NCBI RefSeq assembly: GCF_000821085.1
Contig: NZ_CCXR01000001.1
Coordinates: forward strand, 2,377,001-2,441,000
Direction of reading: 5' to 3'
Length of the DNA stretch: 64,000 bases
Source: Bacillus sp. B-jedd
GTDB lineage: Bacteria; Bacillota; Bacilli; Bacillales; Cytobacillaceae
Below the pieces are notes generated by a model. That model had not been told where the DNA came from. It did no database searches and saw only the letters and a list, made by a program, of their open reading frames with translations. The position numbers were made by a program, and so were the translations under genes. Of this stretch, positions 40,985 through 50,374 are shown one piece after another; the stretch's first letter is position 1; the number at the start of each line of letters is the position of its first letter.

Positions 40985-41953
40985 CATTTTCCAGGAATTA
41001 TGATCTAACGCTTTCCTGATTGCAACGAGTGCGTTCATTTGATCACGTTTCCTTATATACCAATCGGTCAAATGGATTGGCTCCTTTTGTTTTACCGGAA
41101 AGTACAATTTACTAATTGGGGCCCGCCTTCCCTTGCTCCAGTCAGCATATTTATGACGGTGATGCTCGATTACAGGAAATGCAGTTCTTAAGAACGGGGT
41201 CTCACGCCTTACTCCTGGGCGAAAATATTTTTCAAAATCATAACGGGAACCGGTGTGTGTTGTTTTATCTGCAAATTCAAGAAAATAAGAAAACAGTCTC
41301 GGATCGAATAGTATTTTTGCGAGCCTTTTTCCCAAGTCAATCCTATTGGACACCTTTTTAAATCCTGTGACACTGGCCCCGTAAACTTCCCCGCCGCATG
41401 TCGGAAAAAGCACACAGCTAAAATGGAACCAGTCCTGAAGCATGAATTCCGGGGAAAAGAATACCCGGCGTTTATAAAATGGATGCTCTATAATTGGTTT
41501 TTGTATGACGTTTTGCTCATTAATGATCAACGCTGTTGTTAGCCTATTTTTATCATGGGTGTCCCAAAATATAGGCCATTCCTTTTGCATAAAGACTGAA
41601 ACGTTAAAATATTTCAGAAGATGAAACAGAGGACGGCTGTATTTCGTCGAATATTGATAGAGAAGGAGTTGGGGGTATACATCATGGAAAATAAGCCAAT
41701 TTGCACGTTCATAGGTGAGAAACAACTGTTTCCTCGTTGGGGAAGATAGTAAATGGGGAAAGATGCTCCCTTCAAGGTCACACATATTCCAACCGCCATT
41801 GCGGGATACCATGCTTGCTAAAAAAGACCAAATGATATCCGGATTTTTTTTAAAATAGTTGAAATACGCTTCTGTCCGGGTAATATTATCAATATTCCTT
41901 CTTGCGGTTTCCTTAATAATTTCATCAATTATGCAGGATTCTGAAATCATCAT
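40982..41953 (-). CDS. yppC: YppC-like protein (DUF2515)
   Basis: A 323-residue soluble protein. RRNIDNITRTEAYFNYFKKNPDIIWSFLASMVSRNGGWNMCDLEG at the N terminus and the TYERANWLIFHDVYPQLLLY block are consistent with the DUF2515 family of Bacillus YppC. No catalytic motif is evident; function is unknown. The start is ATG 41953 with AGAGGAAG upstream. It is divergent from recU, as in B. subtilis. Confidence 0.85.
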   Translation of the reverse strand: MMISESCIIDEIIKETARRNIDNITRTEAYFNYFKKNPDIIWSFLASMVSRNGGWNMCDLEGSIFPHLLSSPTRKQLFLTYERANWLIFHDVYPQLLLYQYSTKYSRPLFHLLKYFNVSVFMQKEWPIFWDTHDKNRLTTALIINEQNVIQKPIIEHPFYKRRVFFSPEFMLQDWFHFSCVLFPTCGGEVYGASVTGFKKVSNRIDLGKRLAKILFDPRLFSYFLEFADKTTHTGSRYDFEKYFRPGVRRETPFLRTAFPVIEHHRHKYADWSKGRRAPISKLYFPVKQKEPIHLTDWYIRKRDQMNALVAIRKALDHNSWKM

Positions 41954-42148
41954 GTTTACTTCCTCTGAAAAATAGGGATATAATCCTCGAATAGGAGAAA
42001 ATCGATTGGCGCTTTTTACAGCCCCCAGAAAGCAAAGTACCTGGAACGAAAATATCATTATATATAGGTTGGCACCATATTCATTATTTATTCAGCATCA
42101 ACCTGTAAGTTTTTGATATGATAAGATGTACATTGTGAGGTGCCTATC

Positions 42149-42754
42149 ATGATCAACTATCCAAACGGTAAGAAATATACTGCCGGTGACATTATAGCCG
42201 GACAAACAAGAAAGCCTAAACCAGTAACCTCTTATGGAAACCGGGGAATGACACTTGAAGAGGATTTAAATAATACAAATCTTTACTATTTAAGCAGGGG
42301 AATTGCAGTCATCCATAAAAAACCAACCCCTATTCAAATCGTCCAAGTGGATTATCCGAAACGGAGCGCTGCTGTTATAAAAGAGGCGTACTTCAAGCAA
42401 GCATCGACAACAGATTATAATGGTGTTTATAAAGGAAAATATATTGATTTCGAGGCAAAAGAAACTCAAAATAATACCTCTTTCCCCTTGAAGAATTTTC
42501 ATGAGCATCAAATCCGCCATATGGAGGCAGTTTTATCCCAAGGAGGCGTATCTTTTGTTATTTTGCGTTTTGCGGCTACGGAAGAAGTTTTTCTGCTCGA
42601 TGCCGCCCATCTACTCCGCTTCTGGTCCAGAATGGAGCAAGGCGGAAGAAAATCGATTACGAAACAAGAAATCATGGAAGTTGGGCGGTTGATTCCAACT
42701 GGATACCAGCCCCGGCTCGATTACCTTCGTGTAATCGATGAATTTTATCAATAA
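42149..42754 (+). CDS. recU: Holliday junction resolvase RecU
   Basis: A 201-residue PD-(D/E)xK nuclease that cleaves Holliday junctions in recombination and repair. [21 protein letters not shown] near residue 85 contains the catalytic Asp-Glu-Lys core, and [11 protein letters not shown] near 33 and [15 protein letters not shown] near 67 are RecU hallmarks. ATG 42149 has GAGGTG 6 bases upstream. It lies 39 bp upstream of ponA and is co-transcribed with it, as in B. subtilis. Confidence 0.96.
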   Translation: MINYPNGKKYTAGDIIAGQTRKPKPVTSYGNRGMTLEEDLNNTNLYYLSRGIAVIHKKPTPIQIVQVDYPKRSAAVIKEAYFKQASTTDYNGVYKGKYIDFEAKETQNNTSFPLKNFHEHQIRHMEAVLSQGGVSFVILRFAATEEVFLLDAAHLLRFWSRMEQGGRKSITKQEIMEVGRLIPTGYQPRLDYLRVIDEFYQ

Positions 42755-42793
42755 TTTACCAGATTTGCTTTTGTTGGAAAGGAAGGAAAAAGA

Positions 42794-45463
42794 ATGTCAA
42801 ACAATTATAAATCCAGGGAGGAACGAAGGAAGCAGTTAAAACAGAATCAAACTAAAAAACAAAAACCCGCCCCATCAAAGGCAGGAATGTTTAAAAAGAT
42901 TTTTCTGATTCTGATTGCTCTCGGCATAGCAGGAATGCTGACCGGAGTGGCCACCTTTGCTTTTCTTGTCCAGGATGCACCCAAGCTGGATAAAAAACTT
43001 TTAAAAGATCCAATCCCTTCAAAAATCCTTGATAGAGATGGAAATGTCATCAGGGAAGTCGGAACAATAAAAAGGGAGTATGTTGAGTACAAGGATATCC
43101 CCAAACTCGTTGAGCAGGCCTTTCTTGCAACAGAGGATGTGCGTTTTTATCAGCACCATGGCATAGACTTAATCCGCCTCGGCGGTGCTGTCATTGCCAA
43201 CGTTAAAGATGGGTTCGGTTCTGAAGGAGCTTCAACAATTACCCAGCAGGTAGTCAAAAACTCATTTCTCTCCCATGAAAAAACAATAAAGAGAAAAGTA
43301 CAGGAAGCTTGGCTTTCCTACCAGCTTGAACAGAAGTATACAAAGCAGGAAATTTTCGAGATGTATGTCAACAAGATTTATATGTCACGAAATATGCATG
43401 GAGTGGCGACAGCTTCCAAGGAATATTTCAATAAAGACCTTAAAGATTTAAAGCTCCATGAAGCTGCCCTGCTTGCCGGGATGCCGCAGAGCCCGAATAA
43501 TTACAACCCATTCGAGCATCCGGATAAAGCTGAACGGAGAAGGAATATCGTCCTTTACCTTATGAACCAGCATGGATTCATATCCAAGGAAGAAATGAAA
43601 AAAGCACAAAGCATTCCGGTCACTTCAAGCCTAGTACCGGAAGATAAAAGGCCGAAAGATGAAGAACCGTATAATTCGTTTGTGGATGCAGTGATAAAAG
43701 AGGTAAATAAGGCAGGAAAATTCGATATTTTTTCAGATGGCCTTACTATCTACACAACGCTTGATCCAAATGCCCAGCAGTATGTGGAAAAAATGATGTA
43801 TTCTGATGAAATCATTAAATTCCCGGATGATAAGTTCCAGGCAGGGATTGTCATGCTTGATACGAAAACCGGGGAAATCAGGGCAATTGGAGGCGGACGG
43901 AACAAAGACGTCAAGCGAGGCTTCAATTTCGCCACCGATATTAAAAGGCAGCCAGGTTCCACGATCAAACCAATCCTTGACTATGGACCTGCTATCGAAC
44001 ACTTGCAATGGGGAACCTACCATATGCTCGAAGACAAGAAAACTAAGTATTCTACTGGGAAAGAGTTCGGAAACTGGAATGACCGATATGATGGCTGGAT
44101 GACGATCAGGCAGGCCTTGGCAAAATCAAAAAATACGATTGCTGTCCAAACCTTGCAGGAAGTTGGCACTGAAAAAGCGAAAGAGTTCGCAATTAAACTC
44201 GGAATTCCACTGAAAGAAATCTACGAAACCTATGCAATAGGCGGCCTGGGAGGAAAAACGGTCGGAGTATCACCTCTTGAAATGGCTGGTGCATATAGTG
44301 CATTTGGTAATAATGGCTTTTATACCGACCCATACGCCGTAAAGAAAATCAAACTGCGGGATGGCACTGAAATCGACTTGGCCCCTGAAACAAAGGTTGT
44401 CATGAAAGACTATACAGCCTTCATGATTACAGACATGCTGAAAAGTGTGCTGGAACCTGGCGGCACTGGTGTCAATGCTAAAATTCCGGGACTACCGGCT
44501 GCTGGTAAAACCGGGACAACCAACTACACGGATGATGAATTAAGGAAATATAAAATCAGTAAGAGCGCTGTGCCTGATGCATGGTTCGCAGGCTATACCA
44601 CCAACTTTACCATAGCCGTCTGGACCGGCTATGAAAGCAGGTCAATGCCAATCCAGGCGGGCCCCGATCAAAAAATAGCACAGGCTATGTATAAAAATCT
44701 GATGCAATACGTGTCAAAGGATGTCAAGACTTCAGATTTCGCGATGCCAAAGAGCGTCGAGCAAGTGAAAATCGAGAAAGGGACGATACCAGCCAAGCTT
44801 GCAGGACCATATACGCCAAGCGGGCAAGTGCTTTATGAATATGCTGTTAAAGGCAAAAAGCCAACACAAGTATCGGAGAAATACGATAAGCTCGATGCAC
44901 CTACAGGCCTGAACGCGCGTTACAATAAAGATGCCAATACAATTTCCGTTGATTGGAAACAGAGCGAAGCTGGAGCCAATTATTCAATTTCTATTAGCAA
45001 GAATGGCAGCTCCCTTCTGACAGACAGCACATCAGGTAAATCCTTTGAGATTTCAAATGTTGAAGCTGGTGCAACCTATACAATTGCTGTAACAGCGAGC
45101 AAAGATGGCCTCACCAGTGACCCGGCGACAATCAGCATCAAGGTTCCTGAAAAGGCTCCCGACCAAGGAAACGGCGGGAACAATGGAAACGGGAACGGAA
45201 ATGGCAATAACGATGATGACGACGGAAACGGTGATGATGACGGCGGCGGAAATGATGACGGTTCTGGTGGCACTGGAGGAACCGGTGGCACTGGAGGAAC
45301 CGGTGGTACTGGAGGAACTGGTGGTACTGGAGGATCCGGTGGCACTGGCGGTACCGGTGGCACTGGCGGTACCGGTGGCACTGGCGGTACTGGTGGAACT
45401 GGCGGTACTGGCGGTACCGGTGGTACCGGTGGTACTGGCGGGGATAGTAATCCCGGCAGATAA
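42794..45463 (+). CDS. ponA: Class A penicillin-binding protein PonA (PBP1A) with FN3 and long GGT tail
   Basis: An 889-residue bifunctional peptidoglycan synthase. It has a cytoplasmic basic segment and one helix (residues 33-56). The GT51 glycosyltransferase includes ATEDVRFYQHHGID near 113 and GASTITQQVVKN near 150. The transpeptidase has SXXK at PGSTIKPI near 390, SKN near 440 and KTGTTN near 575. An FN3 domain (about 695-780) follows, then Asn/Asp/Gly-rich linker and 19 GG(T/S) units (residues 825-881). The tail is unusually long and regular. Downstream of recU; ends at a strong terminator. GpsB is its likely partner. Confidence 0.96.
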   Translation: MSNNYKSREERRKQLKQNQTKKQKPAPSKAGMFKKIFLILIALGIAGMLTGVATFAFLVQDAPKLDKKLLKDPIPSKILDRDGNVIREVGTIKREYVEYKDIPKLVEQAFLATEDVRFYQHHGIDLIRLGGAVIANVKDGFGSEGASTITQQVVKNSFLSHEKTIKRKVQEAWLSYQLEQKYTKQEIFEMYVNKIYMSRNMHGVATASKEYFNKDLKDLKLHEAALLAGMPQSPNNYNPFEHPDKAERRRNIVLYLMNQHGFISKEEMKKAQSIPVTSSLVPEDKRPKDEEPYNSFVDAVIKEVNKAGKFDIFSDGLTIYTTLDPNAQQYVEKMMYSDEIIKFPDDKFQAGIVMLDTKTGEIRAIGGGRNKDVKRGFNFATDIKRQPGSTIKPILDYGPAIEHLQWGTYHMLEDKKTKYSTGKEFGNWNDRYDGWMTIRQALAKSKNTIAVQTLQEVGTEKAKEFAIKLGIPLKEIYETYAIGGLGGKTVGVSPLEMAGAYSAFGNNGFYTDPYAVKKIKLRDGTEIDLAPETKVVMKDYTAFMITDMLKSVLEPGGTGVNAKIPGLPAAGKTGTTNYTDDELRKYKISKSAVPDAWFAGYTTNFTIAVWTGYESRSMPIQAGPDQKIAQAMYKNLMQYVSKDVKTSDFAMPKSVEQVKIEKGTIPAKLAGPYTPSGQVLYEYAVKGKKPTQVSEKYDKLDAPTGLNARYNKDANTISVDWKQSEAGANYSISISKNGSSLLTDSTSGKSFEISNVEAGATYTIAVTASKDGLTSDPATISIKVPEKAPDQGNGGNNGNGNGNGNNDDDDGNGDDDGGGNDDGSGGTGGTGGTGGTGGTGGTGGTGGSGGTGGTGGTGGTGGTGGTGGTGGTGGTGGTGGTGGDSNPGR
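45266..45436 (+). repeat. In-frame 9-bp tandem repeat encoding (GGT)n tail of PonA
   Basis: Nineteen 9-bp units (GGN GGN ACN; the eighth ends in TCC, giving Ser) run without interruption. Alternating units form 18-bp super-repeats (GGTGGCACTGGAGGAACC, then GGTGGCACTGGCGGTACC). Copy-number change by slippage would keep frame. Confidence 0.93.
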
Positions 45464-45479
45464 ATTCTTCAAATATAAA

Positions 45480-45517
45480 GAAGGCGCGTTGCATTAAAGC
45501 AACGCGCCCTTTTTTTC
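45480..45517. terminator. Bidirectional terminator, ponA / ypoC
   Basis: GGCGCGTTGC and GCAACGCGCC form a perfect 10-bp stem with loop ATTAAA, followed by CTTTTTTT. Confidence 0.9.
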
Positions 45518-45524
45518 TCGAAGT

Positions 45525-46040
45525 TCAATTTTTATTTTTTACTGAATTCGCAAAAAAGCGCTTTTTCTGTTCGTCAATCAATTCACCCAGTTGAATAAAT
45601 GAATGGAATCCATCAGGCCGCTCAATAAGAAAAGCAATTCTTTCTTCACAATTTGCCGGCTTAATTGCCAATTCACCGACTTTTGGCAGATTTTGAAGGA
45701 TTACGGGGACACCATTGCTCCAAAAAAGAAACTGAAGAAACAGGCTGATCCCTTTCTTCATGGAGCGTCTGATTTCCTCCTTCCTTCTCAACTTGTATAG
45801 GGAGTTAAGCTCTACCTTTATATCCTGCCAATCTTTCAAAAGCCGGGGGATCGATTTACCCGCGTCCAACCAAGGTCCATGAACAGTTTTATTGTGATAG
45901 TACTCCATTTCATGGATAAAATAAACCTCTTCAGTAGGATGGCCACTGTTAATTGAAAGGTTTTGCAAAATAAGTTCCTTAAAAAATGGATGGTCAAGTG
46001 CAACGGGTACAATACATTGCCTATCCGCTCTTTCATCCAT
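45525..46040 (-). CDS. ypoC: YpoC-like protein
   Basis: A 171-residue soluble protein, mostly helical, with no catalytic motif I recognise. HPFFKELILQNLSINSGHPTEEVYFIHEMEYYHN and PWLDAGKSIPRLLKDWQ fit the YpoC family by locus (nth-ypoC) and size. The start is taken as ATG 46040, overlapping the end of nth by 8 bp, so translation is coupled; a TTG six bases earlier is also open. Function unknown. Confidence 0.8.
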   Translation of the reverse strand: MDERADRQCIVPVALDHPFFKELILQNLSINSGHPTEEVYFIHEMEYYHNKTVHGPWLDAGKSIPRLLKDWQDIKVELNSLYKLRRKEEIRRSMKKGISLFLQFLFWSNGVPVILQNLPKVGELAIKPANCEERIAFLIERPDGFHSFIQLGELIDEQKKRFFANSVKNKN

Positions 46041-46692
46041 TTCCAAGCAACCCTTTCATCCTCTTCTTTCCTTCCCTGCACACATCCAAAAGAGGACAGG
46101 TTGGGCATTGGGGATTTTGGGCTTTGCAATGATACCGGCCGAAAAAGATCATTCGATGGTGGGTTATGGACCATTCTTCCATCGGAACCTTTTTCATCAA
46201 GGTTTTTTCAACTTCCAATACCGAATCTTTCCATCTGCATATGCCTAGGCGCTTACTCACTCGTTCCACATGTGTATCCACTGCGATTGCCGGGATTCCA
46301 TATGCAACAGAAACAACCACATTGGCAGTCTTCCTACCCACGCCCGGGAGTTTTGTTAATTCGTCCCTGTCCGAGGGAACTTCTCCTTCATAAGAATCCA
46401 ATAACATTTGGCAAAGTTTTTGAATGTTTTTTGCCTTATTTCTGAAAAGGCCGATTGACCTAATGTCGTTTTGCAATTCTTCAAGGGATACAACCAAATA
46501 ATCCTGGGGAGTTTGATACTTTTGAAAAAGTGAATTTGTCACTTTATTAACGAGAACATCTGTACATTGTGCGGACAAGGCAACTGCGATGACAAGTTCA
46601 AAGGGGTTCTTATGATTCAGTTCACAGTGGGCATCTGGAAACATTCTTCCCATTTCATCAAGGCAAAACCGGATTTGTTCTTTGTTCAGCAA
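46033..46692 (-). CDS. nth: Endonuclease III (DNA glycosylase/AP lyase)
   Basis: A 219-residue base-excision repair enzyme acting on oxidised pyrimidines. The helix-hairpin-helix LTKLPGVGRKTANVV near residue 110 contains the catalytic Lys, VDTHVERVS near 138 the catalytic Asp, and CKAQNPQCPTCPLLDVC near 187-203 the four Cys of the 4Fe-4S cluster (C-x6-C-x2-C-x5-C). It starts with TTG at 46692, 6 bases after AGGTGG. It is downstream of dnaD as in B. subtilis, though a terminator and a 214-bp gap lie between them. Confidence 0.96.
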   Translation of the reverse strand: MLNKEQIRFCLDEMGRMFPDAHCELNHKNPFELVIAVALSAQCTDVLVNKVTNSLFQKYQTPQDYLVVSLEELQNDIRSIGLFRNKAKNIQKLCQMLLDSYEGEVPSDRDELTKLPGVGRKTANVVVSVAYGIPAIAVDTHVERVSKRLGICRWKDSVLEVEKTLMKKVPMEEWSITHHRMIFFGRYHCKAQNPQCPTCPLLDVCREGKKRMKGLLGNG

Positions 46693-46868
46693 CTTTTTCC
46701 ACCTGCTTTAATTAAAATCTTAACATCACTCATTATGCATCGGCTCCTTCCGCGTTATAAGCCTCGGGAACGTCATATGAGCCATTTCCATAGCGTTATT
46801 TATTGTATCTTTCATTCTTCCTTTATGTCCGCACGGTAAGGGCTTTGAAATTTTTGGCCGGACATAGG

Positions 46869-46891
46869 AAAAACGAGAGATGCTTCTCTCG
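46869..46891 (-). terminator. dnaD terminator
   Basis: On the minus strand CGAGAGA-AGCA-TCTCTCG is followed by TTTTTCC. It separates dnaD from nth. The intervening 46693-46868 holds one 29-codon frame that I do not accept as a gene. Confidence 0.75.
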
Positions 46892-46906
46892 CCTGATGTT
46901 TGTTTT

Positions 46907-47611
46907 TTATTGTTCAAGCCAATTATAAAACGGTACGGCTGCGACAGGCGGTTTTTGCCGGTCAAGAGGGCTAGTTTTTGCCTGCTGCCGCTGGCGGAAT
47001 TTCTGGCTCTGTGTCCTTGCTTGCTCAATTGTTTTAATGCCGTTCTTTTTCCATTCAAACAGGATCCTGTCAATATACCTGAAATTGATTTTTCCCGACA
47101 TGACGGCCTCCCTAAGGGCTGCCTTGATCAATAGCGGGCTGTGTTTATCATCATCCACCCACATTGCGAGCGTCTCACATTCAAATGGGGAAAGCGGCCT
47201 GCCAAATTCTTTTTCAAAAATCGTATATAAGTCCATTTCTTCCGTTTTCCTGCTGAGTTCCTTTTCATTCTGCTGTTTAAGAAGAAATTGCTCAATGAGT
47301 TTCTCCCAAAGCGGTTCGACCGAGTACTGTTCATACCCGATTCCTTCAGGGGAGTTTTCGTCAATGATTTCTATGTATCCTCTTTGGATCAGCTTCCTTA
47401 ATAAATCTGTACATTCATTTACTGAAATCGTCATGCGTGAAGCAAGTTCTTCCGGAGTAGGAAAAAAATTTCCTTTCTGGGCATAATCCAGTATATTCAT
47501 AATGACAGCCAAATCGTATTCATTTAATTTTAAACTTCTGTATTCAGAGAATAGCAAGGAAGGTATGGTTACACTTCCCTCTTTCATCCAGGCAAGGATA
47601 CTAGATTTCAT
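46907..47611 (-). CDS. dnaD: DNA replication initiation protein DnaD
   Basis: A 234-residue primosomal protein. The N-terminal winged helix (residues 1-100) includes SLLFSEYRSLKLNEYDLAVIMNILDYAQKGNFFPTPEELA. The C-terminal DDBH2 domain has FEKEFGRPLSPFECETLAMW and the INFRYIDRILFEWKKNGI motif, which is diagnostic. DnaD works with DnaA, DnaB and DnaI in helicase loading. AGGAGGTG precedes ATG 47611. Confidence 0.95.
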   Translation of the reverse strand: MKSSILAWMKEGSVTIPSLLFSEYRSLKLNEYDLAVIMNILDYAQKGNFFPTPEELASRMTISVNECTDLLRKLIQRGYIEIIDENSPEGIGYEQYSVEPLWEKLIEQFLLKQQNEKELSRKTEEMDLYTIFEKEFGRPLSPFECETLAMWVDDDKHSPLLIKAALREAVMSGKINFRYIDRILFEWKKNGIKTIEQARTQSQKFRQRQQAKTSPLDRQKPPVAAVPFYNWLEQ

Positions 47612-47697
47612 AATTCGACACCTCCTTTTCAGTATAGCATGAAATGCATGCCTCAAGTAAGGTATTCAGCCAGATAAGTTTTTAGGCGTAAAGAAAA

Positions 47698-47731
47698 AAC
47701 CTGCCAAAATGGCGCATTTGGCAGGTTTTTT
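47698..47731 (-). terminator. asnS terminator
   Basis: AACCTGCCAAA and TTTGGCAGGTT pair with a short loop, flanked by A and T tracts, so it could also act on the other strand. It lies 14 bp after the asnS stop and upstream of dnaD. Confidence 0.88.
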
Positions 47732-47744
47732 TGCAAATATTTAC

Positions 47745-49040
47745 CTAAGGGTAAAGCCTGTTTAAAAGACGCGGGAAAGGAATAGTTTCCCTTACATGGT
47801 CGACACCGCTGATCCAGGCAACTGTCCTTTCAAGGCCAAGGCCGAAGCCCGAATGAGGAACAGAGCCATACTTTCGGAGTTCAAGGTACCAATTATAGGC
47901 TGATTCAGGCAGATTATGTTCTTCCAACCGTTGTTTAAGAAGCTCATAATCATGGATTCTTTCAGAACCGCCAATGATTTCACCGTATCCTTCAGGAGCA
48001 ATCATATCGGCACAGAGGACAACATCATCACGTTCCGGATGAGGCTGCATGTAGAAAGGCTTCAAACCAGTCGGGTAATGGGTAATGAAAACCGGCTTGT
48101 CATAGCTTTCCGCAATGGCAGTTTCATGTGGCGCCCCGAAGTCATCGCCCCACTGTATATCCTCAAAACCCTTCTCGTGAAGTAGCTTAACAGCGTCATC
48201 ATACGAAATCCTCGGGAAAGGAGCGGTTATTTGTTCGAGCTTTGAAGTATCGCGTCCAAGTGTTTTCAGTTCAATCTTGCAATTTTTAAGAACTGATTGA
48301 ACAATATGGGATACATATTGCTCCTGGACAACAAGAATTTCTTCGAATTCCGTAAAAGCCATTTCAGGTTCAATCATCCAAAATTCAATCAGATGGCGCC
48401 TTGTTTTCGATTTCTCAGCGCGGAAAGTCGGCCCGAAAGAGAACACCTTGCCGAGAGCCATTGCCGCCGCTTCCATATAAAGCTGGCCGCTTTGTGACAG
48501 GTATGCTTCCTCATCGAAATATTTTGTATGGAACAGCTCGGTGGTTCCTTCAGGCGCGCTTCCAGTTAAAATTGGCGGATCAATTTTAACAAAACCGGCA
48601 TCATTGAAAAACTCATAGGTGGATCTAATTATCTCATTCCTGATTTTCATGACCGCATGCTGGCGTTTCGAACGAAGCCATAAATGGCGGTTATCCATCA
48701 GGAATTCGGTGCCATGCTCTTTGGGGGTAATTGGATAATCCGAAGCAAGCTGGATCACCTCAATTCCATTCACATTCAGTTCATATCCAAGAGCCGACCT
48801 TTCATCCTTTTGAACGACTCCAGTCACATAGAGCGATGATTCCTGAGTGATTGATTTTGCAGCCTGAAATATTTCTTCGGGCACATCACTTTTAACGACG
48901 ACTCCCTGGATAAAACCTGTTCCGTCCCGAAGCTGCAAAAATGCGATTTTTCCGCTTGAGCGCTTATTGGCAAGCCATGCGCCAATCTTTACTTCTTCCC
49001 CAACATGTTTATTCACTTCTGCAATGGTTGTTTTGATCAC
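47745..49040 (-). CDS. asnS: Asparaginyl-tRNA synthetase
   Basis: A 431-residue class IIb synthetase. An N-terminal OB-fold anticodon-binding domain ([27 protein letters not shown]) is followed by the catalytic core with motif 2 ([21 protein letters not shown]) and motif 3 ([13 protein letters not shown]). The AsnRS type, not AspRS, is supported by the short length and absence of a GAD insertion. Start is GTG 49040 with GGAGGG upstream. It has its own promoter and terminator; no T-box leader fits in the 50-nt 5' region. Confidence 0.96.
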   Translation of the reverse strand: MIKTTIAEVNKHVGEEVKIGAWLANKRSSGKIAFLQLRDGTGFIQGVVVKSDVPEEIFQAAKSITQESSLYVTGVVQKDERSALGYELNVNGIEVIQLASDYPITPKEHGTEFLMDNRHLWLRSKRQHAVMKIRNEIIRSTYEFFNDAGFVKIDPPILTGSAPEGTTELFHTKYFDEEAYLSQSGQLYMEAAAMALGKVFSFGPTFRAEKSKTRRHLIEFWMIEPEMAFTEFEEILVVQEQYVSHIVQSVLKNCKIELKTLGRDTSKLEQITAPFPRISYDDAVKLLHEKGFEDIQWGDDFGAPHETAIAESYDKPVFITHYPTGLKPFYMQPHPERDDVVLCADMIAPEGYGEIIGGSERIHDYELLKQRLEEHNLPESAYNWYLELRKYGSVPHSGFGLGLERTVAWISGVDHVRETIPFPRLLNRLYP

Positions 49041-49089
49041 TTTTTATTCCCTCCAAAAACCTGCAAAACAAATGATATGTATCCACCCT

Positions 49090-49118
49090 ATTATACAGGT
49101 CTGAAAATTCGCTAGCAA
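49090..49118 (-). promoter_or_regulatory. asnS promoter
   Basis: On the minus strand TTGCTA (49118-49113), 17 bp and TATAAT (49095-49090). The leader is about 45 nt. Confidence 0.75.
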
Positions 49119-49158
49119 GAGAGCTGAAAGAATCTGCCAGGCGCAGCTGCCTTCCCGC

Positions 49159-50352
49159 TCAATTTTTATACTTTTCTACGACAAACCTATTGATCCTGTT
49201 AATGGCTTCCTCCAACTTATCCAGAGAAGTGGCGTAAGAAAGCCTGATATTGTCGGGTGCCCCGAAACCTGAACCAGGGACGACCGCAACTTTCGCCTCT
49301 ACAAGAATCGCTTCGGCAAACTCATCCGCATCACTAAAACCGCATTGGTCGACCGCTTCTTTCACATTCGGAAAAAGATAAAATGCGCCCTGCGGTTTTA
49401 CACAACTGAAACCGGGAATGGCTGTCAGCTTTGGATAAATGATTTCCAGCCTGGATTCAAATGCTTTGCGCATCTCCTCAACAGGCTCCTGGGTTCCATT
49501 ATATGCAGCTATCGCAGCATATTGGGCAGTTGTCGTCGGATTGGACGTACTGTGGCTGGCAAGGTTCGTCATTGCTTCAATAATTTCCTTTTTCCCCGCG
49601 GCATAGCCAATCCGCCAGCCGGTCATTGAATGGGATTTGGAAACTCCATTGACAAGAATGGTTTGCTCTCTTAATTTTGGTGAGATTTCCGCTATGGAAA
49701 CATGGCGGGTGTTTCCATAAACCAGTTTTTCATAGATTTCATCCGAAACAATCAATACATTTTTCTTAAGGCATATTTCGCCTAGCGCTTCCAGTTCTTC
49801 TTTGGTATAGACCATGCCGGTAGGGTTTCCAGGCGAATTGATGATAACGGCTTTGGTTTTTTCATTAATTGCTGCTTCGAGTTGTTCCGGCGACAATTTA
49901 TATTCTCTTTCTTCCGGACAGTTTACAATAACCGGGATTCCTCCAGCAAGTTTAACCTGTTCAGGATAGCTTACCCAGTATGGCGCAGGAACAATGACCT
50001 CATCCCCCTCGTCGAGCAGAACCTGAAACAAAGTATATAAAATGTGCTTGGCTCCGTTTCCGACAATAATTTCGCCCATACCATAGTTGATACCCTGATC
50101 CCTAGAAAACTTATCGATGATTGCTTTTTTAAGGGCAGGAAGCCCCGCGGAAGGAGTATATTTTGTCATTCCTTCATCCATTGACTTTTTGGCAGCATCG
50201 AGAATATGTACAGGAGTATTAAAATCGGGTTCTCCAGCCCCAAGGCCGATTATGCCAAGCCCCTGATCTTGTAATTCCTTTGCTTTTGCCGTGATCGCCA
50301 ATGTCGGGGATGGCGAGAGTGCGAGTACCCTGCGGGCCAGTTTCGTTTCCAT
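49159..50352 (-). CDS. aspB: Aspartate aminotransferase (class Ib)
   Basis: A 397-residue PLP-dependent transaminase interconverting aspartate/2-oxoglutarate and oxaloacetate/glutamate. LGAGEPDFNTP near 35, NSPGNPTGMVY near 170, SDEIYEKLVYG near 200, the PLP Lys in VSKSHSMTGWRIGY near 235, and VVPGSGFG with NIRLSYA near 360-375 are all present, giving family I-gamma features. AGGAGG precedes ATG. In the conserved ypmA-ypmB-aspB-asnS order. Confidence 0.95.
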   Translation of the reverse strand: METKLARRVLALSPSPTLAITAKAKELQDQGLGIIGLGAGEPDFNTPVHILDAAKKSMDEGMTKYTPSAGLPALKKAIIDKFSRDQGINYGMGEIIVGNGAKHILYTLFQVLLDEGDEVIVPAPYWVSYPEQVKLAGGIPVIVNCPEEREYKLSPEQLEAAINEKTKAVIINSPGNPTGMVYTKEELEALGEICLKKNVLIVSDEIYEKLVYGNTRHVSIAEISPKLREQTILVNGVSKSHSMTGWRIGYAAGKKEIIEAMTNLASHSTSNPTTTAQYAAIAAYNGTQEPVEEMRKAFESRLEIIYPKLTAIPGFSCVKPQGAFYLFPNVKEAVDQCGFSDADEFAEAILVEAKVAVVPGSGFGAPDNIRLSYATSLDKLEEAINRINRFVVEKYKN

Positions 50353-50374
50353 GCCGTAAAACCTCCTGTGAAAA

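Noticed and set aside
45266..45436. CRISPR-like regular repeat
   Set aside because: Units are 9 bp with no spacers and are in-frame coding sequence of ponA.
45053..45497. Three long alternative frames (Pro-rich, Ser/Thr-rich, Val/Ala-rich) over the end of ponA
   Set aside because: They are low-complexity shadows of the in-frame 9-bp repeat; the plus-strand ponA frame with FN3 domain and downstream terminator explains the sequence.
46726..46815. 29-codon minus-strand frame between dnaD and nth
   Set aside because: AAGGA is only 3 bases from its ATG and no motif or hydrophobic pattern supports it.
49041..49089. Possible T-box leader for asnS
   Set aside because: The promoter leaves only about 45 nt of leader, too short for a T-box.
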